64,000 nucleotides of DNA from Strigamia acuminata (GCA_949358305.1 OX442315.1:22408427-22472426); one strand, 5' to 3'. Numbered from the stretch's first letter, positions 46,939 to 60,974 are shown. Notes: generated by a model not told the origin, from the sequence alone. Made by a program: numbers and translations.

Positions 46939-49900
46939 GGCCTGTTGGAAAGCAAACAATTGCCTTGAATTGCATGAAACTAATCAAATTCAATGAAATT
47001 GGAACACTTTGTTTAGAATAAGTCAAGAAGTACCGTAACCCATTTTTCAATTACAGCACAGCACCTCGTATTCTATTACTGTTATTTTCTGAATCTCTGA
47101 TTTGTTTTAAATCGTATTGAAATCTCATGCTTTTGGAAAACTTTTGTCTTTTTCAATTTATTATTTAAAGGCCACAACTCAAGCTGTTAGCAAGACAAAA
47201 AAAACAACATCTTTTGGATAATTTACGCAATACTTACAGGTACAATAGTAGGTTTAAAGTTGTCACGGGTTTGGGGTTTTAAATGTATTTTTTTGTTGTA
47301 CATTTGTGACTAGTGTAAGCAGCTCTTTGAAGTGGTGCACTTTTGCACTTGAGTGGGGCATCATGGGACATTATCTACTTTATTTTTTAGAGAAAACTAA
47401 AAAAAATGTTGACAACAACGAAAAGCGTAGGCCAATAGCAAGCACAACAAACTCATAAAGTTCCTCTTCTTAATACCCCAGCGAATAGCAAAGTTTACCT
47501 ACAGTGCGACCAGCAATATGAAATTATTGCCGCGAATTTAATTATGTTTAACTTTTGCTGCGTTTTGAATTGTGTTTCGCAACTTTAATGTATATAAATA
47601 TATATAAGGAGGGGGAAAACATTCAGTTTTATGCTCTGCTAAGACGTCATAGTGGCATGAAAAAGGAAGCCATTGCAGAGAAGCACATCGCCACGCACTA
47701 GGCGGTGCTTTTCAGGAAGATGGGCGAGGGTGGATAAAACGTGCATTTTTCCACATGATCGCCACCATTAAGGGATATGAGGTCACGTGAGAGCTGTCTG
47801 GTCTCGAGACCTAACTTGATTTTCAACGCCATCTTATGGTATTATCGGCTGCAACAGGGTGGTACTATATTTTCCAGTGTATTAAGAAAAACGTGAGAAC
47901 TTCAGCGTATATTATGGCCAAAAACACGCAGCAAAATAAGTCTGCTCGATGTGTAATAAAATAGGGCAGATTTTAATCGAAATTCGATTATAAGCGTACA
48001 AGAACAAAAATTAAATTACATTTTCTTCGATGTAAAATCCTGTATAAAATGCGTATAACGCTAAAATATTTACCATTATTTTTGATGGATTTTTTTTCAT
48101 TCTATTTATACGTTTGAATTATGGGGTTAGCGAAGGTATGAACTCAACTCAGGTGTACTGAGACGGTAATTTTTTATTTCTATTCAGGTGATAGATGAAA
48201 CTCATTCCGTATCCTTTGTTCCATGACATTGAACTGTGCATTCCATCCACGAGATTACATTGGAATAACAAAACTGGATGGTGGTTTGGTTGATTGACTC
48301 GTCGTTTCTAAATCAACCGTGGTTAAATATGCTTTTATCGTCTGTTGTTTTGACAATTTTCTTAGTTCCGTTAAAATAACTCGAATTTCTTGTATTGATT
48401 GCGAGTTAATGAGTAATGTGACCTACTTGTTTAATGCTCCAAACTCACAAAGTTCGCTCTCGTATTTCGGAGAATTTTTTAAAATTATTTTATAGCTAGT
48501 AAAATATAATATAAAAAAGAGGAAATGACTTATTGATGGATTTTGAATACTCGTGCACTGTCAATTAAACGCCTCTTCGCCCCTCACCTGTCTCACGTTG
48601 ATGTTTTAATCTGCTAAAACCGCTTTTGGCAGGTAGAAAACTCTTAGCATTTTTCAGTTTTTGCATTAAATCTTATAATCACATGTTGTGCGTTCGGTCT
48701 TGATGGATTCTGGTTGTTTTTTTTCATTCGTTCTAATTTATTGGATTTGTTTCAAAGATACGAGCAAAGCATCAAAGTGTTATTTTTTGTGATAATTTGT
48801 TTGAAAGAGGAATGATGTCGGGGTGTGGCAACTGTAATTAAGTGGGGGGTTTGTAGTGTATATTTTTTTATATACAAGTTTGCCTCATGGGAAATTGGCG
48901 GGAAAACAAGTTGAGCTCAAGATGGTGCATTTAATTTTCTTTTACCTGTCATAGTTTGGCTGATTAAATACACAACACTGAGTCGCTCATTTTGATAAAT
49001 TAATTTCAGGTTTGATGGGAATAATTAGTTTTCGTTTATTTGTGTTCTTGACAACTAGCCGAATGCAAATTATAAGTACAAATTTAAAATTCATACATGA
49101 AATTGAAAGATGAGCTACACTTAGAGAAAATTAATTTTTTTTTTAGATGAAGCCTTTGCAGTTGTGCTTAATTGCAAAAAAAAAGCAATTAGAGTGAATA
49201 AAAATTGAAATACATTAGTTAACTTTGTTAATTCGAAATCCAGGGCTTTTTCAAGCTACATTTAAAAAGAAAAAGTCTCGCATTTAAAATTTTTCATTAA
49301 CACCAATGAAATTTCCGTGCTAAATTTGTGCAGCTTTTATTGCACTACTCCTTTAAGACAATTAAAGTTAGTTTATTGGTCTTTTATATTTATTTTTTTT
49401 TTCAAATTGAAGTTGATAAATGTGTCAAACTTGACACGAGTGAAAGTTTAACATCATTTTTTTCTTTTTTTTGACATCGTATTTTTCTTTTCTTTACGGG
49501 CAAAGCTCTCGAGAAAAGAAAACTGTTGAAAGTTTGTTCAGAGATAACGTGTTATTGTTTCTAAAGGTGACAGAAAGAGGGCAAGTGTAATTTTCGGCTT
49601 TATTATAAGCAGAGTTGATGCCTGGTAAATCTCAGTTGAAGTAAAACCACCAATCAATAACATTGAACGCAAACAACAAAGACGATCAGAATGCTTTTTC
49701 AATGTCACCTGAAATGAAAAATTAAATAATTATTTACACGAAAAGCAGGATATCAGTGTACAAATGCACAAACTAATTTTATCTTTGTTAGTGTCTCTCT
49801 CAACTGTAACGTTTGCAAATAATATATTTATTTGGCAGCATCTGCTTCTAATCTTCTATTATCTTCTATCGTTTAAAATTGAAAACAGTGTTATCCGACT

Positions 49901-52035
49901 TTAAGAATACTGAATTTCAAATTAGTTTTTACTCTTTAATGACTACATTATACTAAAGTTGAGTATTCCATTCCACCGAGCAAAATCGAAGGTTTTTACA
50001 AGATTTTTTTTTTGGTTTTGACATTGAATTACTCTTGAAGGATGTGTTGAACAGTTTAGTAACTGCAAGATCATTGTCGACTTCTCAGGCTTTACAGGTG
50101 TCAAAAGGAATGTCATGCCCGTTGCTCAATAGACGATCTGTTTATTTCCTCCCACGTCAAACGCGTTTCGGTGCCTGTTTCTTTCTGTCAGTCGGATTTC
50201 ATATGGTTTTGTGTGTGTACTTAACAGAAGGATAGATAAAGAGTGGCGTAGGAAGATTGATGCTGGTGGGTCAAGAGGTACTTCGCCTTTCTAAAAAAAA
50301 AGATAAAAGTGGTAACAGAAATATATTGTGGTGTAGTTCATCTTTTCTTGAAGTACAATGTTTTAACGTGAACTTATTCGTGTTTTACTGGAAACATGTT
50401 GAACTGCAATCATATTTCTACACATAAACACGCAAAAGCAGTGCTTATTTGCTTTTAAATTTAATATTTTAAATATAATTATATCTACTTTAATCTAATT
50501 GAAAAATGTTAAAACAAAATTGTTAGGTGCTAAAGAAATATTGAAATTGGGGAATTGGGAATTAAATAAAAGAATTCAGACGGTAAAACATTTTTTTTGT
50601 TCGTGCATATATTTAAACTGGTGAGGAAAAAAATTTAAAAGTTTTAATTTACTTGGGAATATAGAAATTCAAATAAGAAGTAGGAGGAGGGTGGAGGAAA
50701 AATGTTGTTTCCCTCAATCCTATTATCTCTTTTGGTGTCCTGTAGTAAATGCATGAGTTGATTAAACACAATTCGCCATCATTTGCAGCGGAAAAGCAAA
50801 AGGGAGGAATTTCCCCAAGGATTTCAACCAATTTGTAGGCCAAGAGAGAAGTTACTTAACGCACTATGCAAACATAGACTCTCTAAATAAATCATAGGAA
50901 AGTTTTTAAAAGGCATTGTATGTCTGAGAAGAAAAAAAAAGAAATAAATTTTTTACTAAGTAGATAAAACGTTCAGCTCTCTGTTGTGAGATCAAAGTGT
51001 ATAGAATCTGCTCTTTAATTTTGCAATTTCTAATGTGTTTGTCACTTCATACTTGTCAGGTTGTCAACAACAAATATCTTACAATGCCTGCAGAGAATGT
51101 TATGAATATTTAATGACGAGAAATTTTTAATGAGTTTGTTTTATATTGAAGAAGTTTCGAAAATTCATTGCAAATTCAAGAAAAGTTTAGCACTATTTGT
51201 TGTCGCGGTCGCCGCTTTGAATCAGTTGAATCTTGGTTAAATTTACAGCACTTGTTAGTTCGCAAGTCACAGCACTTGTGTAGTTAGAAGAATATTGGAT
51301 TAAGTGAATTCAGTTGTGTATATGTTATAGAAACCAGACCATCCAGCTTGTTTCAACAAACCACAGGCATATTCCTTAATCTCCTAATCTGCATCAAGAA
51401 CAAACCCGTTTAAAGCAAACACACCCGGCAGCCGGCACCTGCCTGCAGTAAATTATGGTAGTGCTTCTTTTTCGCGACGACCTCATGAATCATCACTACT
51501 TTGCACAAAACTTTAAAGATTTTAGCCTTTACAGAAGGGCCTTGCGAAGTCGTGGAATTATTACTCATACAAGTTAATTGATGTTTTAGTTGAGAAGGGG
51601 CAAAGATTTGGAGTGCGAAGATAATTCAAAATCATGAAGATGATACCTACGTAATTAATTATCTTTTAAACTTAATTTACAAATGAATAAATATTTTGAA
51701 AAAATGACATCATAATCGTTTATGGTCAAATCATCGACGCACCCTTTTTTACGCGCTTCCTAGCAACGCTCTCAGATACGATTTGTGTACGATTCGTTCC
51801 GTTGAAATAACGATCGAATGCAGATAACATTGATGAAATGCAGCTACACCTATCTACACGTCACCCTCAATGGGCAAAACAAATCGTGGCAAACCCAAAC
51901 TTTGCTTGGATGGGTATGCGTGTCATTGAAAGGAAGAAAACTGACTGAATTTATTGGAAATGTGAGCATTGGTTCCATCCCGAACTACCAATGCAATCGA
52001 GTCGTGGCACTTTCGTTTTAACAATCTATATAGTA

Positions 52036-52282
52036 GTGGGTGCGAGCTGCGAGACATGTTGGGCTTTTCCACATGCTGGTTGCATTGCAGAGAGAGCAAG
52101 CAGACATGGAAACTACTTGCGAAGCTATTGTTCGAGGAGAACTAAGACCTAAAATGAAACTGCAAGTAATGCGACGGGAAGTGCAACTGCAATCTTTGAT
52201 GGCAGAAGGGCGACATACTGATGCTCTGGATTTTTTTCCATGGCTTTGCCCAAAACTATCAAGCATTCTTTTGTCATTTTAG
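52036..52282 (+). pseudogene. Possible fragment of a transposase-like protein
   Basis: An open frame of about 80 codons ends in TAG. It has coding-like composition (many GNN codons, less AT-rich than its flanks) and a helical, charged sequence: RHVGLFHMLVALQREQADME, then TCEAIVRGEL, KLQVMRREVQLQSLM. The A-L-Q-R-E-Q, E-x2-I-x-R-G and R-x3-L-Q-x-L spacing recalls the C-terminal tail of FLYWCH/Mutator-type transposases, but this is memory-based inference. No upstream transposase core is visible, so it would be a relic. It could also be an exon of an unrelated gene. Confidence 0.3.
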
Positions 52283-52590
52283 TTTTTACTTTTTCTCACT
52301 TTAATAATAGCATTCGGTTAACCAGGTGGGTGGGTGTTGTTAAATTTTCACTAAATGCTGGTCAATTTTATGTTGACTAGATGGGCGTTTTGTTTAGTGG
52401 CCCTAATATACGTTGAAATGTGTTCAACAGAAGCGTGTCGGTTTAACGTGAGTTGACTGACTGCATTAGTTATTTTTCAAGCCAGGAAACATTGATAGAG
52501 CGGCTTTTGTCACATGTACAAAGAATTATGATATGCGCGTCGTGTTGTCTTAAATGGAAATTGAAGTTCGTAGATAAATAGCAAAGCAGC

Positions 52591-52650
52591 TTCACTAATA
52601 AATGTACATAACTAACCAGATTCACTAATATATGTGCATAACTAACCAGC
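52591..52650. repeat. 30-bp tandem duplication (2 copies)
   Basis: The unit starting TTCACTAATA and ending ACTAACCAG occurs twice head to tail, with three differences. Confidence 0.95.
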
Positions 52651-53286
52651 ATGACATCAGTGCTGAATTGCTGGTCCTTCGTTTACAATAATTTCGACAA
52701 TAAATTAGTACAGTAGCATTATGTATATAAAAATTGAGATCCTGCGTGGTGTAATTAAGAGTTATTTTCTTAGATTTGATGTGACATTATTTTTTCAGAT
52801 TGAATTTTCCATCATTGTTATTTGTTCTACTACGGAATAAGTATAGCATGTATGCCATATTGACTTTATGCTTGCTAAAACAATTTCTTAGTAATACTGC
52901 TTTAGTGTTGACCAAGTGCAATTTTTGTTTGAGACTCAAAAAGCTTTTTTTACTAGTACGTATCTGTACAAAAAAATTGTAAATGGTATCGGATTAACAG
53001 GTTGTAACTTGTCTTGCTTACCAGTTAAAATATTAAAACTGGCTACAACAGCCGTCCGTACCTGAAGACTGAAATAATGAAATACTAATGTTCCTGAAAA
53101 CAACACAATATGTTTATTTCCTTGTTTGGAAATGATTAATGGAAATTTACAGTTTGAAAGTTTATGAAGTCGATTTGTAGTATTTTTGACGAAAAAACTG
53201 TGTACATAAGATATATGATTCTGCTGGATTTTAGTTTTGACGGAAATAAAACATGCTTCTTTTACAAAAACAGGAATTAATAGTGT

Positions 53287-53744
53287 TTTATTCGGGGATC
53301 ACAGGTGCAATTTCATAGGAACAAAGGTATTTTATGACAATTTTTGACACTTTGCATACACTTCCTGTTGCGCGTCATTGAATCTCAACTAAAAACACCT
53401 CCTGAACGTTGGTTTCACTGCTTGTCGTTACATTGCTTCCTTTGATTTAGTCCAACTTCGCCTCTCTACAAACGCCAGTTTTTACATACAGTTAAAAAGA
53501 TAAACATAATTAAATGATAAATTATACAATACTAATAATGAAATAATGGATATTAAATAATATGGAATAAATAAAAATGGTTGCTCCTCATCTTTGTTGC
53601 GGCGGACTTTGCACAACAAATTGGGATGAACGGCAAAATGGCGCCGTAGTACCTTCTTATCGTTCTCGCGATCAGATGGCTTCAAAACAATTCGGGCAAT
53701 CCTCTCGACGATGTCGTTTGCTGAATCGAGTCGTCTGTTTTCTT
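53287..53744 (-). pseudogene. Candidate minus-strand coding exon or relic
   Basis: On the minus strand, after a possible acceptor (TGATTATTAG), the frame reads ENRRLDSANDIVERIARIVL, then KPSDRENDKKVLRRHFAVHP and NLLCKVRRNKDEE (about 53744-53579). It is hydrophilic with balanced codon use and much less AT-rich than its flanks. It then runs into AT-rich text and stops at 53482. A minus-strand AATAAA lies at 53292-53287. I do not recognise the protein. A splice to sequence near 53880-53830 is possible but unproven. It may be the end of a real gene or a decayed transposon. Confidence 0.3.
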
Positions 53745-54967
53745 CTAATAATCAAACTTAGAATTAGCAAAAGTGAAGCATCATACTAATAGTGCTAAAC
53801 TCTCTTCTTGCTCAGTACAAGGCTAAACTTTGTAGTTCCTTCTCAGTAGAAACTTGACTGGGAAAAATTCCACAACTTTGGGAGCAAGTTGCAAGAATAG
53901 ATTTATAGCATTAATCTAATGTTACTGGAAATGCGTCCAATAAGGTATTGACCAAATATCATAAATTAATCCAAGGGTTTTGTGTTTTTCAAGGAGTAAT
54001 TTACTAGTGACTTTACATGGCAATGTGGACATTCAGACTGACTTTTTTTTTCTCACTAAACAGGAAGTGCTTCCTGCCTGGCATACGGGTTCAAATCTAG
54101 GTTGCCCATGACAACAACTCGTGATCAGGGCAAAAACAAAAACTTCAGATAAAAAACTCATAATAAATCCTCTAGTGACATTCTGGTCATTACAACCGTA
54201 ATAAAAACAAACATTTTTCAAATTAAACAAAACTGGAGAACATTAATTAATTAAAAAGTAACTTAAATAATTTAAAAGAATATATTTAGCTTTACCGCTA
54301 AATTTATATTTGCAAATTTGAATAATTTGATTAAAAACAGTACTAAATTTAGCAAAACATAAAAAAAGTTTAAACCAGAACTTTTGTTGTTATCAAGTCA
54401 TCCATTTGCCATCTTTTTATGACTCCATGAAACGATGCTATACCTGTACCTTTTATGTAATCAAGACTTGGCGAGATGGGATTTTGCAGGAGTTGTCCTA
54501 ATTGAAAAGGGAATCAAAAGCAGCCGATTTACATACCGTATGTAAAGCGGTGAAAACTCGTATTATTGATTCAATCAATTCATGAGTTCATAGCGTAAGA
54601 CAATTTCTGACATTTCATTACAATATTCCACGAAAAGGGCTATACTACACGGTATGTGCCTATAACAAGGCTGCTATCAAGTTGTCCATCCCTTTCTTTT
54701 CTCTTGTGTGCAGATTAGACGCACAAACAACATGTACGTGCTTCACCTGCAGTTTACATCCCAGTTAAGTGTAGGTCTCTTGGTTCTTTACGGCTGTTGG
54801 GCTTCCTCCCACCTCGACCATAATTATGCGTTAGTGTCGACAGAATGGGACGTGGATTATATGTATTCTTCAGTGCAAACGACTTGCATCCTATAAACAA
54901 GATGCGACTCGCTCTTAATGTAAATCACTATGTAAAATCTTTTTCTCAGGTATCTCGACGTGAATTG

Positions 54968-55011
54968 AGTCTTAGTTTAAAACAAGTTGACGTTTATTTT
55001 AAATTAAGACT
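54968..55011. other. 15-bp stem hairpin
   Basis: AGTCTTAGTTTAAAA pairs with TTTTAAATTAAGACT with one G-T position, around a 14-base loop. This is enough to fold as a stable RNA or DNA hairpin. No known small RNA was recognised. Confidence 0.6.
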
Positions 55012-57047
55012 GAACTACCGATAATATTCGAATCATCAGAGCGTATGCAAAGGTTTGTTTCCTTGAGTTACGGTACATAAAGGATGGAAATAAATGGCTG
55101 TTTTAAAAATTCAAAGTGTTGATTATGCTAGCTAGCAAGAAGAAAGATATTAGAGTAACGTGGCTTTTCTCTTTGGAAATTATTAATACATAATGAGGAA
55201 CGAAATTTGAAAAAGTTATAGAATTTGATATAAAGAGCCGGTGGAAAAACTGGGTCAATAAAAGAAGAAATGCATCAAAGGCATTAAATATGCAACAGAT
55301 GACGAGAAAGAAAAACAAATACCACAGGTAAGAGTGAAATGAGAAAAATATATTTTTCAAAAAAGAAGAAGAAAGGAAATATTACTCTAAGAAGAGAGAG
55401 AACAAATTGCATTTAGGAATGAAAAATATTTCCAAAGAAACGCAGAGACTCGGTATTCTTTTTGAAGAATAGAGAAGAAGAAAACAATATCATCAAAAAG
55501 AAATAAAAAATAGTCGAGTCTCTTTCAAGCTCTCGACTGAATTCTCCATGTCAAAAGCAAAGCTTCAAATAATTGAAAAGTAGCGCGGCGACGTCGACCA
55601 TCCCGGATATGATAGTGGCACAAAGAAGATTTTGAAACGGAAAAAAAGTATTAAAAGGTGCGCTGGAAGATTTTTTTCTCTACCTATGTGGTCTGATGAC
55701 AAGTCAATCCTGAGGGTCCACGGTGATGGTGTCAAGTTTGGCATCGATTACCTTTAATGGGTTCCAACATCGTCACCTAGAGTACAATCTGAGAGAAACA
55801 CAAGCCGTCCTCCTTTGGGCAAGTCGCATCTTTACGATGGAGAATTCAGTCGTTAACTATTAAAATTAGTTGGTGAAGCGTGGCATTGCTTTCTCTTTCT
55901 CTCGTTCTCACTCGTTTGTGCCATTAACATTTGCCTCCAAGCTAAAACGAGTAAAGTTTTGGGGCCCATTATATTAATGAAGCTGCAATTGTACATCGTT
56001 TTATAACCAGAGAACATTTGCATAATGATGGCAATAAAATAGGCGAAGAAAAGTGACTGCGGGGGTTGACTCTGTGTGAGTCGTTCGAAAGGCACGTGTT
56101 TTAGTCATCAATATTGATTCAGTTTGTCCTGACTCCAATGCCCAGAAGTAGCTGATCAGCACAGGAAGGAAATTAGAGGAAACCTCAAACTTAAGAGTGT
56201 AAAGTGATTATCATCAATTCATATGTTTAATGAGTGCTGAGAGGCAAACAGGTGGTCTTCTTTCAGGGCTGCGCGACTTGCTCACGCACAAGTTTCTTCC
56301 ACGTTTTTTTTCAAATTGCAAATTAATTGTTTTTTTTTTTATTTTTATGCCACCTTCTAAGAATAAATTATGAATTCGTACTCGTCCATCTGGTTTCATG
56401 AGATAATAAGTCATCTACATTTTATTAATTATGCTATTTCACTTAATGCGTCATTAACTTTGATGCCATTAATGGCATTTACGTAATTAAAAATAAATAA
56501 AGCCATGGACGAACAATAATAACATGGAGGTACGAAAAAAAAAACACATGAAAGGAAAAAAAGTGTGGTAAACTTAAAAAATTATGTCTACACATGTCCG
56601 TCAAAGTTCCGAAGAACAGACAATAGACGCATAAACATCAACGACGCCTTCATTTCCTTGGCAAAGAACCAAAAGGCTGCCAAGGCCCTTTCTCACCTTT
56701 CTTGTCTCTGATCGTGGTAGTGTGGGAGTGTATTTGGGAGGAGCAGATGGGAAGACCAAGTGGATTTTCTATCCGACAACTATTCTGCCCGAGAGAGCAA
56801 TCAGCCAGTTGGAATGGCGCGAAGGATTGATCAGTGGAGCAAAGTGTTTTGACTCTTATGCTCCGAGATAGCGAAAGGTCCTAACTCTAATAAAACAAAT
56901 CCTTATGTTCATTTGCTAGTGGATTTGATCAACGTGTATGCTAATCTAACCATTTGCAATAAGTCGGTTACTTCTCTGCACATCAATTTAAGTATCTTCA
57001 ATGACGAGAAGAAAGAAAATCTAAGGAACGTTTACTTTTTAAGTTAC

Positions 57048-57068
57048 GATGAGATGAGATGAGATGAA
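57048..57068. repeat. (GATGA)n short tandem repeat
   Basis: About four pentamer units, GATGA with its rotations, lie next to each other. Confidence 0.85.
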
Positions 57069-60000
57069 AGTTGTGTGTCTTCAAGGGGATGCTTAGTCAA
57101 TATTTACAGTCGGGTGCAGCATCAAAAAAATAGTAAGGAAAGAAAAATTGAAAGTAAAAAGTCAACTTTTCGTTTTTTTTTTTTAATTCTATTTTTTACT
57201 ATTGCGTCCACTAGCCGAAAAAGTATAAAAAATAAATAAATCGAGAGATTGAACGAGTGGTCTGTATTGTATAAAAGGTAAAAATAAAAATGGAAAAAAA
57301 AGGAAATAAAAAATAAAAAGTAAATCAACATGGCTTCAATGGTGTGCGTAGGATGACAAATACAAGTCTAAGCTGGGATCAGATCTTGACATGTGTTGTT
57401 TTCACATTTGTTGTCGTGCTGCTTGCAGATAGCTATAGCTTCCATCGATCCTAGAGAAAGAAACAGTCGTAGAAACTTTCTATAACTGACATACCCATAC
57501 ATATAGGTTTGTTACGTGCTTATTTAGTAGTTGAAAACATTCAACTGCACGTATAATTTAATTTGTTTTCTATTTGACGTTGGATTGATTAGAATACAAA
57601 CGGTGAACGACAAACAAATTTTTTTTTTTTAAATTTAATAAACATTTATACTCTGCCCTAAATTACTAAGTCTGGTATAAGATTTATTGTCATATTTCAG
57701 AATGATGGTGCCTAATGCGCACTTAGAAAAATTACTTTATGAATAATGAAATTAGATTAAAGTTGCATCGCTAATAACTTTTTTCCCAAGATCAAAAGAC
57801 CATCTGCACTCATCAAAAACACATTTTCTTACATCGTTCAATGTGTAAGCAAACCCATTTGTTAAAAAAACAAGACGAACTATTTATTGTGATTATATTT
57901 GTACATCATTTGCTGAGAATAGCCGAGCACAAAAATATTTTCGTTTACTGTTGTCATTCAATGCAATGTAAATAGCGAGTCTTGGGAGAGATAGGAAGAT
58001 ATCTGAATTTTCTTTGGGGCGCGTTTCCATGGAGATAAACGACAAAAATGAAATAAAATGCAAATGGTGCATCAAGATGGGCACGGAAAAAAATATAGTT
58101 GTTGAATCCAATATGTTTTGAGTTTATTTAACTTACATCAATAAAAAAAATTGGTCAGCAATTTCATTTTTTTGTTGCTCAAATATTAGGAGTGAAGGAA
58201 AAATTAGATTATGCAGAGTAGGATTCATAGCAAGATTGAATTTTCTTTTCTTTTTTTCCCTTGCATTCAAATTTAAATAACTTGAAATGGACATCCCGTA
58301 TAGGAAAAAATGTAATAAAGAACATTTTTTATTCATGGAATATTTTTTTTTCTTTTACGAAAACACGCGCGTAAAATAATTTTTGTCGTGTTAATAATTC
58401 TGCCACATAATTAAAAAATATTTATCGTGCTCTGGGAAGACATAAAAAGGTAAAAATTAATTACCATACAGTAGCATAAATTATTTTGACTTAAATTTTT
58501 CTCTGAAACTATGTAATTATTCAGAATTTAAAAAAGTGCAAATGAATTTTTTTTGTGGTTGTGTAAAAATAAGAAGACGCCATATTTTTTGTGGTAAATA
58601 AAGCCCAAAAAAATCTTTTATATTTGATAAAGGATATAAATATTGGATTTATGCGGTCCATCGTACTTTAAGATCCCATTATTTTGATGTACAGTAAATG
58701 ATAGATGGACGATATTAACCGTAAAACATATATACAGCACGTTGAGACAGTCGAAGTTTTAAAAGAAAGAAAAGATACGCGAAAAGTAGTTCGGACGTTC
58801 ATTCGGAAAGTGTGTAACACGGGCAGCACCACTTGAAAATTGATTACTTGTCAACAGGGTTTTCGATATAAAACTCACAGCATCATGTCTGTTGGAAAAA
58901 GCTTAGAAGGATGATTCACATGATTAAAGCGTATTTACAACAAAATAGAAGCGAATAAAAATCCAAATCATGAGTTTGCAAATTGAATTGCATCGAGACG
59001 ACAGTTTAATCCATCACAATTATTGTTGAGTGCTAAATTTGCAACGAAGCAACAGCGAAGAACAACTTTTAAAAAATCGGGCGGGATCATCAAAGGTTAT
59101 TTACATTGCACAACTGCAAACCAGCTATGGCAGATGAATTGTGATTTGAGAAACACAATACGCTGAACTACTGTCGAAGTAATTACGTACCTGATTGGGA
59201 TCACCTGACAGAAATCTAAGTGCGGAATAATTATGATTGATTTGTGCGTCTACTATTGGAGCAATACATTGCTTGTCTACGTACAGCAATATAATTAGTC
59301 TGTTCTGCAGCGTCAGGTGTTCAAATCTCATGGTAATACAATTACTTGGTATTCGTACGTAGCGCTTCAATATTCTTTATATAACCTAATAAAGAATGAG
59401 AGCAGGCGGACACATGCTGCTTATAAAATCTGATCCTAGTAAACTTTGTGTACTTCTTTGACCCCAAGATATTGATTGTTCATCAATTAAGTTAAAACTT
59501 AAGGCGTTAATTATGAAACCTGTGGTTCAAGTTGCGGTTTTTACTTAAAAAATTATGATAAATGTTAAAAATTTTTACGAAATGTTGTTTTAATTTTAAT
59601 TAGGTTAATTTTATGGCAAACTATCAATTAATAGAAAGAAAAGAAAGTTTTGTTGCAATTCAGAAAGCTAGACCCATGGTAAAAATAATCTCTACTCTGA
59701 TTTTATCTTCGAAGGTATGTGTTGCGTGTGTGCTCACCAGAGCAAGCACAACGCAACAATAACCATAATGTAGTAAGGTGTAACAAAGAGTGAACATGCG
59801 CTATAACATAACATTTATTCATTATGTAAACAAGGTAATTGCACTCGCTTGGAATATAAACACAAGCTAAACCTACTATTTTCCAAAGAAGCTTCAAGTA
59901 CGTACAGTTGAATACTAAATTATGTGTGCAACTTATTGAAGGCCACAATGAGAATTAGATGTAACAATTATCGTAAAAATTAGTGGTTGTGGCGTTGAGC

Positions 60001-60974
60001 CCCAGCACGAAGCTCGATATCATTTATGTGGAATCTCGGTCCATTTGGTCTGATGTAGAAGTAATGATAGAAAGGTCTGTTCATCTCCACTAAATTGGAG
60101 AAGTTTAAAGCAAAAAAAAAAAATTGGTTTCCTTTGTGGCTCAATTTATACAATGTAGGGTGAAAAGCATTTCTTTTTCTCTGACACTTCTGCGGCTTGA
60201 AGATGCGAGTTAACGAGGACTCAAGAGATAAAGTATTGTACCGATCTATCACACAACTAACGAAGCTCCATCCTTCGACTGACCAAATGGAAGTCCATGT
60301 AGAACCCTCCTCTTGCCACACCTTCTTCCATTCCTTTCTTGTCATTAAGTACGAAGGGAAAAAAAAGGGAAAAATACAAGTTTGTTTGTGTCCGACAAAA
60401 TCCAATTGACCGCTCCAAAAACTTTTATCTTTCCGGTTCATTAAAGATAGTGGCCACCTGATTAAGTGGTGAAAATATCGGGGAGGAAATTTCCTCAGGT
60501 GCTGTGAGGTTTGTTAAAGATTTTTTCTTTCTTTTCTTTTTTTTTTTTTTTTTGGTTAATTATTTTTTTATTATTTTCGTTTGGTTGTTGGTTTTAATGA
60601 AAAAAGTGTAGCTTTTAAAATGAAAGAATTTAATATTAAAGATTTAATGTGCAAATTTATGTCAAAAATTTAATTCTTTTGTGAAAGTTGAGTGCATCAA
60701 TATGCAGATTTATTAAAATAAAAAAATAGAGAGAGAGAATAGGGCAAGACAAAGGAAAAAATGATTGAAAAATGAAAAATTCACTACGCAACAGATTGAA
60801 ATGAGATCACATTCAGCTTCATTCGAAATAATCAAATGTTAAACGGCTGAAATTCTTTTTTTAAATACAACTTTTAAAGTTGGATGTTTGAAGAATTTAA
60901 ATTTCTCTTGTAGCAAGGCTGTACACAGACAATATTTGTGACCAGTTTGATGTAAAAATCACATGAAATACTTG

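Larger units (their letters stand above)
36730..52030. other. Gene-poor stretch, no gene recognised
   Basis: About 15 kb of AT-rich DNA with only short ORFs and no splice-linked coding pattern that I could follow. GC-rich hairpins occur at 43763-43799 and 46918-46938. It may be intergenic, regulatory DNA for slit, or intron of an unseen gene. Confidence 0.6.
53790..60970. other. Gene-poor stretch, no gene recognised
   Basis: AT-rich. It contains the 54968-55011 hairpin, a GATGA-type repeat near 57048-57068, and A/T runs. The 153-codon minus frame at 60441-59980 has no recognisable domain and a phenylalanine run from a poly(A) tract. Confidence 0.6.

Noticed and set aside
49150-49190. TTGTGCTTAATT resembling miR-218, which is hosted by SLIT introns in vertebrates.
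   Set aside because: The match breaks after the seed, it lies far outside slit, and no precursor fold is visible.
54070-54110. A tRNA-like T-arm (GGGTTCAAATC) with a CAGGAA/TTCCTG hairpin upstream.
   Set aside because: I could not form a D arm or an acceptor stem, and no complete cloverleaf is present. At most it is a tRNA-derived fragment.
54948-54970. Sequence after a TTTTCTCAG resembles the start of the D4 LRR 1 exon at 19841, as if it were a duplicated slit exon.
   Set aside because: The match covers only about 18 bases, then runs into a stop and unrelated sequence. A match of that length is expected by chance in 64 kb.
59980-60441. A 153-codon minus-strand ORF.
   Set aside because: It contains a phenylalanine run translated from a poly(A) tract, and no domain or coding-like codon pattern stood out.
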